Below, one piece after another: positions 54,508-64,000 of a stretch of 64,000 bases of DNA. Under the pieces are notes generated by a model, which saw nothing but the letters and a program-made list of their open reading frames with translations, made no database searches and had not been told where the DNA came from. The number at the start of each line of letters is the position of its first letter. Position 1 is the first letter of the stretch. The DNA comes from Lepidodermella squamata. Lineage: Eukaryota; Gastrotricha. The stretch is from contig JBLDXI010000029.1 in NCBI GenBank assembly GCA_047495785.1, positions 3,348,001 to 3,412,000 of the forward strand, given 5' to 3'. Made by a program: the position numbers and the translations under genes.

Positions 54508-57021
54508 ATGAAACTTTTAGCGATTGTCTATTTTCAACTGATAACATGCGGTTTAGCCCTGAAACCGTATCGCCTCAACGTTTTGAAAATGATCCCATTC
54601 ACAGGTAGTTGATCTAAGTAAACAAATCACCCCAAACCTCAATTTCTCATTTGATACAGGAGCCGAGCCCAAGAAAGGGCTAAGCTGCCGTGATGGAGCA
54701 AGCGTGGCGTTCGATTTCGCGAACAGTCGCCCGGACATTCTGCCAGACTATCACATTGAAGCTCAGTACGAGGACGAATTCGTCGGAAACACTGCTGCGA
54801 GAGCTACGATTTCATACGCCAGAAGTTTCGAAGCTTCGAACCCGCGTAACTCATCGAATCTAGCCTCGGGTTACCAATCACCCATAATACTAGGGCCGCA
54901 TTACACTACAGGGTGCAAGGCGGTGGGACCCCTGCTACCTCACATTAAATCCGTAGGGGTTAGTACGTACTGCGGGGCTCCGTTTCTCTCCGATCACAGT
55001 TTGTACCCAAATTTATACCTCATGATCCAAACAAATCGCTTTACCGCTTTCGTTTACATTCGATTCCTGCGTGAAGTTGGAAAATGGAACCGTTTCGCTT
55101 TAATAACCAACGCGGCAAGTGTGAATGATTATCTAACAGCGATATTCGTTCAAAAAGCCGCGTTGGAAAATGGATTTTCCGTACCCTGGTTCGAAATAGT
55201 CACTGACATAACCGATGAAGCCGTTTCGAGTCTGAAATCCGGAGATTTTCGGGTTATAGTCATGTTTTCGGCCTCTGACCGTTTCACATGGCGACTTTTG
55301 TGCCAAACCTACAAAGTTGGTATTACAGGACCTAAGTACGCCCTTGTTGTCACCTACATCACCTACAGCGACCCATACGCCCTACCAGACGAGCCATTTC
55401 CTGGCTGTAAACGTTCCATGATCATCGAACAGTTGAAGATAACGTTCTGGTTGAGTTTTGTCCTTACCCCAGAAGACATGAAACTAACCTCCCAGCTCGG
55501 TTATAACGTAGCTGAGTTCGAAGCTATATTAGACGAGAAAACCAACAAATCGCGACCTGCCGATTACCAAAACCGATTTCTATGCCATGACACCGCTTTG
55601 AAGGGAATCTATGCGCTGGACGATGCTGAGAAACGTTTGAAGGCAATGAATCTATCGCTGCGAGACTTTTCGAAATACCCGGACTTGGTCATGCAAGTCG
55701 CGAATATCTCAGTCCAAACGACCCAGGTTAACGGTTTGAGAGTTGGCCCGATGAGGTACGGGAAGACTTTGATGCAAGAAACCGATGCGGCCATTATTGG
55801 CTACTGGAATCCAACGAGGGGCCTGGAGTACATGGGGATGATAAAACAAATCCCTGATACCCCGGAATTCGTCTACTCCAGCTATTCAATCCAAATGTTG
55901 AGACCCATAGTTTGGCTAACGAGAAACGGCCTACCCCCGAAGGATCAAATCACAGCTAGGAACATCATCGCCGAAGTCTCATCCAGTACTTTGATCGCAG
56001 TCTCATTTTTCGCTGGAATCATCGGTTTCGTTCAAGTCATCTTGCTAGCAATCACTCTGTGGATTCGTGAAAAGGAACGATGTATCAAACGCTTCTCAGA
56101 CAGTAAGATTCTCGGCCTATTGGGCAGCCTGATAATCGATGCTTCATCAATTTTGTTCTGCATCGAGACAAACCCATCGCCCTATCTACTTTGGGTCCTT
56201 CGATTAGTCACGATAGTCGTGGGACTATCCATTACCCACGGCGTATTTATTCTCAGACCTACAACAATCAATCGTTGGTTTAGTAGTAGAACGCACCGTG
56301 CAATTGGCCCATCGAAATCGAGGAAAAGCGTTTACGGTGGTAAGGAAGATACAGCAAATAGCCAGCAGTTGAGTTTCAACGACTTGAAACCTCCGGAAGA
56401 AACGCAGAGGAAGTCGATCATCAACTCCCCACTCCCGGAAGCGGATGTCTCGCGATTGAAGACACCGTCACGTTTGAGTACGGTGGGCAATAATTTGAAG
56501 CAGTCGAAAAGTGTTGCGCTGATCCCGGATGAAAGCTGGCGCCGATTTGATACTTACACCTGTATCGGAACTGTGATATTCACGCTTTTCAACGCAGTTC
56601 TCTTCTTCATATGGCTGGTTGCTGATCCTTTGATTTGCGAACTTGTCGAGGCGGGGTCTTACTACATCGAACAGGAAGATACACTGGTAGAAGTACTTAA
56701 TTCCAGCTGCCGGGGTAAATCTATGTTGGCCTGGATGTTGTCTTTCGTCTTCATTCACATAGCTTTTCTGTTCTTCGGAGTGTACAAGTCGTACTACCTT
56801 GGCAGGCAAAATGGGAGATTCTCGTCCCGGAGTTCGCAATGTTGCGCTTTGGAATTGCTAATGCCACAACGTTACTTTGCGGAATTCTGTTGATTGTCAT
56901 CATTATTCGAAATTTGATCGGTCAGCAAATCGCTGTGGCGGTTGGGTTGCTTTTAACATCTGCACTCACGACCCTCAGCTGGTACATTCAGTTCGTCCGG
57001 GAAAAGATGTGGCGATCTTGA
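54508..57021 (+). CDS. Class C GPCR, GABA-B-like, receptor 6 (frameshifted)
   Basis: Exon 1 (54508-54604) and exon 2 (from 54660) join in phase across a 55-bp intron. The leader MKLLAIVYFQLITCGLA is followed by LKPYRLNVLKMIPFTGAEP and NSRPDILPDYHIEA. The Venus-flytrap domain and the linker WLTRNGLPPKDQI match the family. TM1-TM5 follow, with the longest TM3-TM4 loop of the array (about 100 residues, Ser/Lys/Pro-rich, SKSRKSVYGG). At about 56815-56838 the frame shifts: the TM6-TM7 sequence (VPEFAMLRFGIANATTLLCG...) continues in another frame to a stop at 57021, while the first frame stops at 56893. The usual TM3 Cys-Trp-Arg motif is missing. It is the only array member with an intron, and the most distant. 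A pseudogene or a one-base sequence error are both possible. Confidence 0.7.
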
Positions 57022-57720
57022 AGTCTCGGGACAAAGTTGTTTTTCGTAATCTGAAACTAATCTTGCCGGTCTCATTAGTCTTAATGTTGTCACTTCGCAC
57101 CTAGAATCATCAAAATAAATTGTACTTTTGCAGTATTAATATCATAAAATGGTTCGTTGCAGACACCTCACTAGTTAAATGGCGTTTTACACCAATACTA
57201 CAGTTTTCCCTTTTAATTATTATAAGAGGGATTTAATGACGGTCTCTCCAGTACTCATCATAAGAGTATTGAAGAATCGATCAAGGATCCAGGTTTTCTG
57301 TCCGTTGCGAACAAACATGTTGCATGAGTTCCTAGAATATAGTCGAAGAGATGGACGGACATGGATAAAATGGGAAATCAGCGTACAAAGTAGGATCCTT
57401 GAGCTAGCACTCTCGGCTATTTTTGGCCCAAGAGGGTTGTCTATTGCGCTGGGGGTGGGGGTACGGAACCCCTCGTACTTCGAATCAATCGAAAAACATC
57501 GGGTTTCTATTTGGAATGTTCAGCTTTCATGGACTGAATTCTCGTATGGCATTCGAAAGCATATAAATTATTCTGAGATCTGGAAGTTGAATGGTAGTAA
57601 ATTTTTAAATGTTTCCAGTTTTAACCAGTCCATCATTATAACCTGATAATATCATTGGGGTAATTTATTACATTCTAAGAAAAAACTGCCGTTTAAAGAT
57701 TTGGTACTAATTCTTAGTAA
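57022..57720. other. Intergenic spacer
   Basis: Contains a 155-codon frame (57179-57646) with no domain, leader or splice support; not called as a gene. AATAAA at 57114-57119 may end the receptor 6 transcript. Confidence 0.35.
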
Positions 57721-59874
57721 TTAGTCTCTACAGAAAGGAACAATCCATTTGTCATCACCAATATGCTCACAGATCAGCAGTACTGAAGCCGCCACTTTTG
57801 TGCATTTCGGATAGTCGCTCAGTACGAATTCCTTTTTACCATCACACAACTTCGGCAGTGCCATAGGATCGCTATTGCGCGCTATTGTGTCAATAAATTG
57901 ACCACTAGCTATCAAGACTGACGGTCCAGTTTCATTACGAATCCCGCAACCACCGATTAGGTAAGACGCATCTTTAACTGTAAGACCTTGATCCAAGGCC
58001 TTCGGATTTGGGAGAAGTTGCGTCTTAGAAATATCTCCGCCAATCGACAGGTAGAAAACCATCGATAGCTGAAATTTCATATCTAAAATAGTTTGAAGGC
58101 AGTCAACTTGAGTTTTCGCTTCCAGCGCAGTAACTCCCCAAGTTTCGACCAAAGGCACAAATTCAGCTGGGTGGATACAAAATATTCTCCGGCTAAAGTA
58201 AGGCCGATATAGATTCTCGACATTGAACGCTTCCCGGCCGGAATTATGACCAAGCCAAACGATTAGAATGGCAGTTTTAGGTTTTATCAGAGATTGAATC
58301 GTAGGGTCAGAAACATTTGGGCATTGCTTATTGGCAGCCTCGCCAGATTTGAGGTAAGATGTTGGGGCAGTGTTTTTCGAGGTCTGATTCGATGATTTAA
58401 TCAAAGGCTGTTCGTAAGGGTAGAACTCAAGCAGGGTTTTCTCATTCTCACGGCAGTCCAGCCGTTCACTACGCTGCGGGAATTCGTATCCAACCCTCCT
58501 TAAATCTTCCAGCCAGGCTATCGAGATCTTTGGGTCATAATCCTCGAGCATGGACTTTGATTTAGCCAGGTCTTTGAACAGCTGTCGGTAGCATTGCATA
58601 AAGCTTAATTCAACCGGCTTGCATTGCCAATTTGATAGAAACTTGATGAGTTTGCTCGATCGGCCGTGGAAATCAACTTCAGCGCTTAGATCCATCGGAT
58701 TCTCGCTTGGAGTTCGAATCGCATTAGGAGGTGTGAATCCTATTCTAGCGCCGGAGAGCCATAACAAAGGTTGATTGATATACGAGCGAAGAATATCAGC
58801 CTCTCGATCATTCTTAACATTACAAAACAATTTCATCATTCATCTTTCATAACTAGTTATCGAAACTTACAAGTTTATCGAATATCGGGAAGAAAAGAGC
58901 AGGGAAAGCGTCGTGGGTGAACAGCGTGTTCTGTGAGTTGGAAAGCGCGAAGAAATTCTCAGGCACAGCAACCTTTGTTGATTCATCAAACGAGTAAGTT
59001 TGTCCTGGGTCGAATTTCTTTCTTAGAACTGCAAGAACCCCGTCAAGATCAACATCTCCTTCCGTCAAACCTTGCACCCAAGACGGTGGCCTCGAATCGC
59101 AAAGCTTGTATCGCCTCATCGCAGGCTTCGCTATCTCTTGAAGTGGGAAACCACGTGGCCAGAGACTAGACTGGCCGAAATGAGGTAGATGATTGATGAC
59201 AGGGAGCGACTCGCCCTGTTTCTGAGCATCGAAGTACAGCATTTTGACTTGCTTCGACCGAGCGCCATTCTTCTCATGGCCTGTAACATCAAGCAGGGTT
59301 TGAAGATTGTCAACGACCTTTGTATTGTTATCCGTGTCGTAAATCAATTTCGCACCATGTTGAATGGCGAAGAGATAAGCCGAATTTTTAATCGAGGCGT
59401 AGCTTTTCGTACTGTTATGGTTTAAGCTTTTGAAACCGAGAGTCCGGGCCTCTTCGAAGGAAAGAAGACGAATGTGGTCGGGTGGGGACCATCCCTCTGG
59501 TTTGTCACCGGCTACGAGTAACCGCCAATTAGTTGATTTTGACAGCTCAACTTGATGCCTCAAATGTTCTGCCGAACACTGGAAATTAAAAACACTGCTT
59601 AAAATCGGAGATTTCCTCAAAATCCAACCTTCGAACAAACTACGACGATCCAACGTTCGGAAAGCTTTTCATTCGGCAGGGGTTTGAGAAATTGGCTTGA
59701 GTTGCTGATGTAACTGTCGTTGATTTCATTGAAGGTTTCGAGAACTGAGATTGCTGGAGGGCCCTCCGATAAGTCTTTGTTGTAACTTGTGATGTAGTGG
59801 AGAAAAAGTAAGATAACTAGTAGGTTTGGCAGTGCGATCAAGAGTTTTTTCACCAGTTGATTCTTTCGTCGCAT
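57721..59874 (-). CDS. STELLO-type glycosyltransferase (DUF288 family)
   Basis: Three minus-strand exons, 59629-59874, 58871-59578 and 57721-58812, join in phase 0 and give about 681 residues. One N-terminal membrane segment (LLIALPNLLVILLFLHYI) makes it a type II, probably Golgi, protein. Family landmarks are RWIVVVCSK, NWRLLVAGDKPEGW, LSFEEARTLGF, then AYLFAIQHGAKLIYDTDNNT, where DTD is a DXD-like metal site, and LWPRGFPLQEI. The C-terminal half (NDREADILRSYINQPLLWLSGARIGF onward) matches the second half of STELLO proteins. Plant STELLO proteins act in the Golgi on cellulose synthase; the animal (nematode) members have no settled substrate. The last intron acceptor is TTAAG, weaker than usual. 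Family call is good, substrate unknown. Confidence 0.75.
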
Positions 59875-61172
59875 TCTCCGCAGAGTAATTCATTGTCTGG
59901 CAATCATGAGCTTAGCTTGCTATCAGTTGTGCACTGGTGGCAAACAAATCGATTGAATTCTGTGGCTCACTGCATTATTCAGCATTGAGCACTTACAAAC
60001 AGATGCTGAGTGCTAACAACTATGTGAGCCTGACTTTGCTTAATCGATCTCGGATTGCGGTATTGATTGCATCTGTGAACTCAATCAGCTTAGGAATGGT
60101 AGGAATTAGGCAGTTATAAGCGAATCAGTGTGCGAAGTAGAATGCTCCTCGAGTTAGGGTACCTTAAGGTTTAAGGTATTTTTGGCCAGAATATTGAAAC
60201 GAAGGGGTCCCTCGAGATGTTAGTCCTCTCGATTTGGCTTTAATGTTTATACATTCTGGCGGTCTCCTTCTGATTCGAGGAGATGCAGGTTTGGGAAGGG
60301 TAGATTCAATACATCTTCAGCAAGGAACTATCGAAGCCTGACGTTTTAGCAAACGTAATCAAGGCTCCATAGAAAATTAAGAAATTGTGAGTTTCTGCGC
60401 AGGAAGCTCTGCATGTTTTGCAGCTCTGCTTTATTTCGATGGTTATAGTTATGCCATTGCTTTTACTCCTGAAATGTCTGCTATAATACATCCTTCGGCA
60501 GGGGCACAGCGTCATTCGGCAATCCTTTTCGCACTAAAAGTCGCAAAGCATTTTGACGGGAAGCCAATGTTCGAGCCATTTATTCAAATTTATTATTTTA
60601 TTGATTTTGAAAGAATCATGTTGTCGACTCATTGGCATTTACGGCATTTTTACAAGTTCGCAAAGAATATGTTTTAGCCAACTGGAAATTTTTATCAGAA
60701 CTCGGTCATTACTCATTTTTGAGTATGACTCTGGTCTGTAATCTGGATATTTTCTTACACTGTTCACGAGCTCGATGACGTTTGGGGTTTTCAATTTAAT
60801 TTCTTTAATTTCTTCCACTCCATAATGATAGATTGGGACCAAACTTTCGCAAAAAAACGCAAAACCTAGCGCCAAATGATATGGAAATCTTAATAAATGC
60901 TCCCACTCTATTTAATCACTTCTCAGCTTTAGCTGATAACGGTGGCCCCAGGCGCGTAATTAGATGACCAGAAACTGATTTTGTATTCTCAAAATTGCAT
61001 TTATTGAGGCAAGAATGCGCGGCCTCATTTTTATCACGGCCCACACATGAACAGATGAGATGGGCGCGGCCGGTCAGAGCTGTGAAGTTCGCACGTTTAA
61101 GTAGCCACAGCTCATTCGCGCGTTTTAGTCCATCCCAGGTAATCTGCATCGCCACCTGCCACCAAACGTACT
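59875..61172. other. Intergenic, no gene supported
   Basis: AT-rich. A 96-codon frame at 60387-60677 (+) and a 78-codon frame at 60639-60875 (-) overlap and have no recognisable domain or leader, so neither is called. It includes the upstream regions of the STELLO gene (-) and the small secreted gene (+). Confidence 0.35.
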
Positions 61173-61596
61173 ATGAAATCAGCTTTCATCCTTTTTCTAC
61201 TGGCGAATAGTTTCCTTCGCGTTTCATCCTTTCTACCGCGCAATATACCAATGGACAAAATTGTAGAAGATCGTAAGTGAACAATTGAAAAATTCCTCCT
61301 TAAAAATGCATATTTTTCATTTTTTCACAGTCAGGCAGCGCCTGGTGAATCTTGTCGATAACTGTTCCCTGGAGGAAATTGTTTCCCACGTAGAGCTGCT
61401 TCAGTCAGCGGAAGAGGCCGAGTTCCTTCAAGAATGCGTACATAAATTCATGTTCTTCTCGATATGCTCGCAATCGACAGCTTTCTTCATTTGGCAACAA
61501 GACGCAGTGGGCAAAATGCGGCAGCAAATGATGGAAAAAAATCGAGCCAGCCTCGGTGAGATTCTCAAAAAGCTCGATCACTGTTCGAACGACTAG
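61173..61596 (+). CDS. Small secreted helical protein, unknown
   Basis: Two exons, 61173-61272 and 61331-61596, join in phase 1 across a 58-bp intron with a TTTTTCACAG acceptor; about 121 residues. The leader MKSAFILFLLANSFLRVSS is clear. The mature chain is helix-rich (LRQRLVNLVDNCSLEEIVSH..., AEFLQECVHKFMFF, MRQQMMEKNRASLGEILKKL) with four Cys, two in the first half and two later, fitting two disulphides. I recognise no family. It could be a secreted ligand or an effector-like small protein. Confidence 0.6.
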
Positions 61597-61922
61597 TAGG
61601 AGGAAGCGAACGGCGAAATTTAATTGAAATTTTGTTACTTTTACAAAAATAAGCTGTGCTTAATTTAGTAGATAGCTATATTCAACCCGGTCATGCTGGC
61701 TCATGATCAAGCCACGTTTTCACTTTATATGAATGCCTAGCTCAAATCATTGTTGATCTTGTTGAATAAATACACAGCATTATTGCAATAGTTCACGCGT
61801 TGTTATTGATTTTGAATTCCCACCGCGCAATATGACTTTAGTTTATTTGAGCACCAGCATGTTTTGAAATCGCATTCAAAACGAAAAAATCTCTTGTGTT
61901 TTTTACCGTCAGTCGTATAATA
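61597..61922. other. Intergenic upstream of the channel gene
   Basis: Short AT-rich spacer. An AATAAA-like signal at about 61766 could end the preceding transcript. No gene or repeat seen. Confidence 0.35.
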
Positions 61923-63186
61923 ATGACGTTTTGCTCCCGTTTGATCTTTGCTTTCGCGTATCTTTCGCTCGCACAGGCGGCGAACCCGGTGCCTGAGGAC
62001 GAATTTTGCGGCTGGCTCTTCGATAGATGCAGCTATTTGGCTAGCCCACGTGGCCGGCCAGTCAGCAATCAGTCTGACGTAGTATCACTCCGGCTCGATT
62101 TCTCCGTGAAACGGGTGGTAGAAATCGATGAAGAGAAGCAAATGTAAACTTCATCGATTCCCTAAATATACCCAACAATAACGAATTTATCTCTTAGAAT
62201 GGTTCTACAGGCCGTTTTCAACATATACTGGTTAACAGGGGAATGTGCAAACTATTCGAATTATGCCTCCGAACTCGAAGCCTCTGAACTGTCGACCGAG
62301 GCGAAAAAAGTTGATATGTGCCTCGTTCCAGTATCGAATACTTGGTACCCCCGAATAACTGTGACCAACGGCGTTGAAAACAAGATCAGAATCGAAGATT
62401 ATGCTGACCACATTCTGTTATTGCGCGACGGTTTCGCGAGAATGACCTCAGTCGGAATTTTCAAAGTCCTATGCTCATTTAATTTTCAGGTATTTTATCC
62501 CACATTGAAAGCATTGGTCTTCACTTTTGTTGTTACAGAAATTTCCGTTCGACTCCCAAATCTGCTACGTGGAAGTGAGCGAAATTTTAGGACGGGGCGA
62601 TTTAGCCTCTATCGATATGTTCAGCCTTATCTTTCTCGAGCATTTCTATCCCGGAATCCGGTTTCTTGAAGATGCTGATATATGGAGGATTGTGGACAAT
62701 GGCTCTTATCAGCTGGTAGCAACCGATAGCAGTTTAACGCGATTTTACTTCAAATTCAAGCGCCAGCATCGCTATTACTTGATGTCGATTTTCGTGCCTA
62801 ATACCCTTCTAGTCCTACTTCAGTTGTTTTCAACGTTCATTCCACCTGAAAAATTGGAGAGACCAGCTTTTATGGCGTACATTTTATTCACCTACGTGAC
62901 AGTTTTCCCGGTGATTGTCGACAACATCCCGAAAACGTCACAGCGCATACATTTGTTTGAGTACATTGCATCATGCATGTCGCTGTGTGTGATGAAAACG
63001 ATTTACACAGTGATAACCGCTGCGTATTACGAGAAGCCGCTTCTGAGGCAACATGTCACGTGGTGCAAAGGCTATGCGATAAAGCGAGTTCGAATTATCG
63101 ACTCGATTGCTGCTGCCGTTGAGGTGCTGGTTGTGGCTCTCATCAATTCGGCATTCTTTTCTACAACGCTGCTCGCTGAAGACTAG
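61923..63186 (+). CDS. Divergent Cys-loop ligand-gated ion channel subunit
   Basis: Three exons, 61923-62143, 62198-62489 and 62539-63186, join in phase for about 386 residues. Signal peptide MTFCSRLIFAFAYLSLAQA; an upstream frame begins at 61896 but not at an ATG. The ligand-binding domain has WYPRITVTN and the Cys-loop VLCSFNFQKFPFDSQIC (13 residues between the two Cys, FPFD kept). Four membrane helices follow: M1 YYLMSIFVPNTLLVLL, M2 MAYILFTYVTVFPVIV, M3 FEYIASCMSLCVMKTIY, M4 IAAAVEVLVVALINSAFF. The M3-M4 loop is very short (about 25-30 residues). No vicinal Cys pair is present in the loop C region, so it is not a typical nicotinic alpha subunit. Ligand and ion choice are unknown. Confidence 0.8.
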
Positions 63187-63661
63187 AGCATATATATTAT
63201 GTTTATAAAATTAACGTGGATTCATTAAACTCGCATTTAATTATGAGTATAATTGTACGGAAAATTCAAGCAGGGTCGAGAGCTTAAGGGTTCAGCTGAA
63301 TGATCAATGCTGAGAGTTTTTGATTCTTCGTTGAAAATTCCTTCGTCTCAATGCCAAGTATTGTGAATTTCAGAGAATGCATGCAGCAAAGAATCGAAGC
63401 ATTAGGAACAGAATTACGGTAACTTCTTGTTTGAACGATGCTCACTGACAGTTTCCGCTTGACTGTCTAATGGTGCTATCGATCAGCTCATTTTTAAATG
63501 TGGGCTATTACACCCCCTTCCTTTTCATCTAGAATCTGGATCACTTAACAGGCATCAGAATACCTTATCTTCATGATTGTCGTCTTACTCGACGTCACAT
63601 CACGTACACCTAAGCCTCATCTATCATAAATAATGCTATGAAAAATACGAGTAAACAAATT
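63187..63661. other. Convergent 3' intergenic spacer
   Basis: Lies between the channel gene (+) and the minus-strand membrane gene. No supported gene. Confidence 0.35.
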
Positions 63662-63947
63662 TTAGTTTATCGAGTGTGCTTTGTGGGGTTTCGAGAGGGC
63701 GGAATAAGAAATCATGCAAGCACTCAAGATGCCAACAAACAAAGCAAAACAAGCCATCAGAATCGTCATTGCGCTTCCGTTTTGAGAACTAATTAGTCCA
63801 ATAAGAATAGATCCAAAAATAAATGTCACCAAGCCATGAATGACGTAGCTACAATAAATATCTTAAGCTGGATTTTAAGTCCATTAACTTTTCTAGAACC
63901 CCGTAAACCTCGCAAACCTTTTATAAGCGATGAGCATTTCAAAGCTG
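63662..63947 (-). CDS. 3' end of a membrane protein gene (partial)
   Basis: Two minus-strand exons are inferred: 63900-63947 (FEMLIAYKRFARFTG) and 63662-63848, joined in phase 2 and ending at a stop at 63662-63664. The last exon encodes two hydrophobic segments, YVIHGLVTFIFGSILIGLIS and AMTILMACFALFVGILSAC, then a short tail (SKPHKAHSIN). The rest of the gene lies beyond the window edge. Family not recognised; likely a small multi-pass membrane protein. Confidence 0.4.
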
Positions 63948-64000
63948 AGGTTATATAGGCTCGAAGCAACTCAATAAAAGGATGAAGGATGCTATTAAAC

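Noticed and set aside
57179-57646. 155-codon open frame between receptor 6 and the STELLO gene
   Set aside because: No leader, domain, splice pattern or repeat of a known protein; composition looks like chance in GC-neutral intergenic DNA.
60387-60875. Overlapping frames on both strands upstream of the small secreted gene
   Set aside because: They overlap each other, have no known motifs, and no splice evidence favours one.

Overview
This is nuclear DNA of a small animal with a compact genome. Genes are split by short introns, mostly 45-75 bp, with GT...AG ends and acceptors such as TTTTCAG, TTCTAG and ATTATAG. Coding DNA is denser than in vertebrates. The gene families (STELLO/DUF288 glycosyltransferase, short collagen, beta-1,4-galactosyltransferase, PAN and C-type lectin proteins, CBP-like TAZ/KIX paralogue, divergent Cys-loop channel) fit an ecdysozoan. 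A nematode fits best, but a tardigrade or another compact protostome is not excluded. No bacterial operon, rRNA, tRNA or CRISPR was recognised.

Layout. 0-6.7 kb: inverted-repeat remnant, beta-1,4-galactosyltransferase-like gene (+), SAM/ankyrin gene (+), short secreted collagen (+), small secreted protein (-). 7.2-9.3 kb: two adjacent DNA transposons, a P-superfamily-like element with 8-bp target duplications and transposase remnants, and a 473-bp foldback element with 85-bp inverted repeats. 10.15-25.75 kb: one very large multi-exon gene for a secreted mosaic protein (LamG-like, about 14 EGF, about 8 C-type lectin, 3 discoidin, 4 fibrinogen-related, PAN and about 4 sushi domains). 25.9-30.2 kb: secreted Cys-rich protein (-), ankyrin protein (+), secreted Cys/His hydrolase (-).

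30.6-57.0 kb is the striking part. It is a same-strand array of class C, GABA-B-like receptors with a Venus-flytrap domain and 7TM: three intact copies plus one more divergent copy, one clear pseudogene, one frameshifted copy and one 5' fragment split by a hAT-type MITE. Copies 1-5 are single-exon. Interspersed are a beta-propeller protein with a GPI-like tail (-), a zinc-knuckle remnant (-), a head-to-head pair of PAN proteins inside a 174-bp inverted repeat, and a gene joining CBP-type TAZ and KIX domains to a RING-H2 finger.

57.7-64 kb: STELLO-type glycosyltransferase (-), small secreted helical protein (+), divergent Cys-loop receptor subunit (+), and the 3' end of a membrane protein gene (-).

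Many products are secreted or membrane receptors, so the window reads as a sensory/extracellular-recognition region that expanded by tandem duplication and was repeatedly hit by small DNA transposons. All domain calls come from reading translations by eye; exon borders are inferred from splice consensus and phase.
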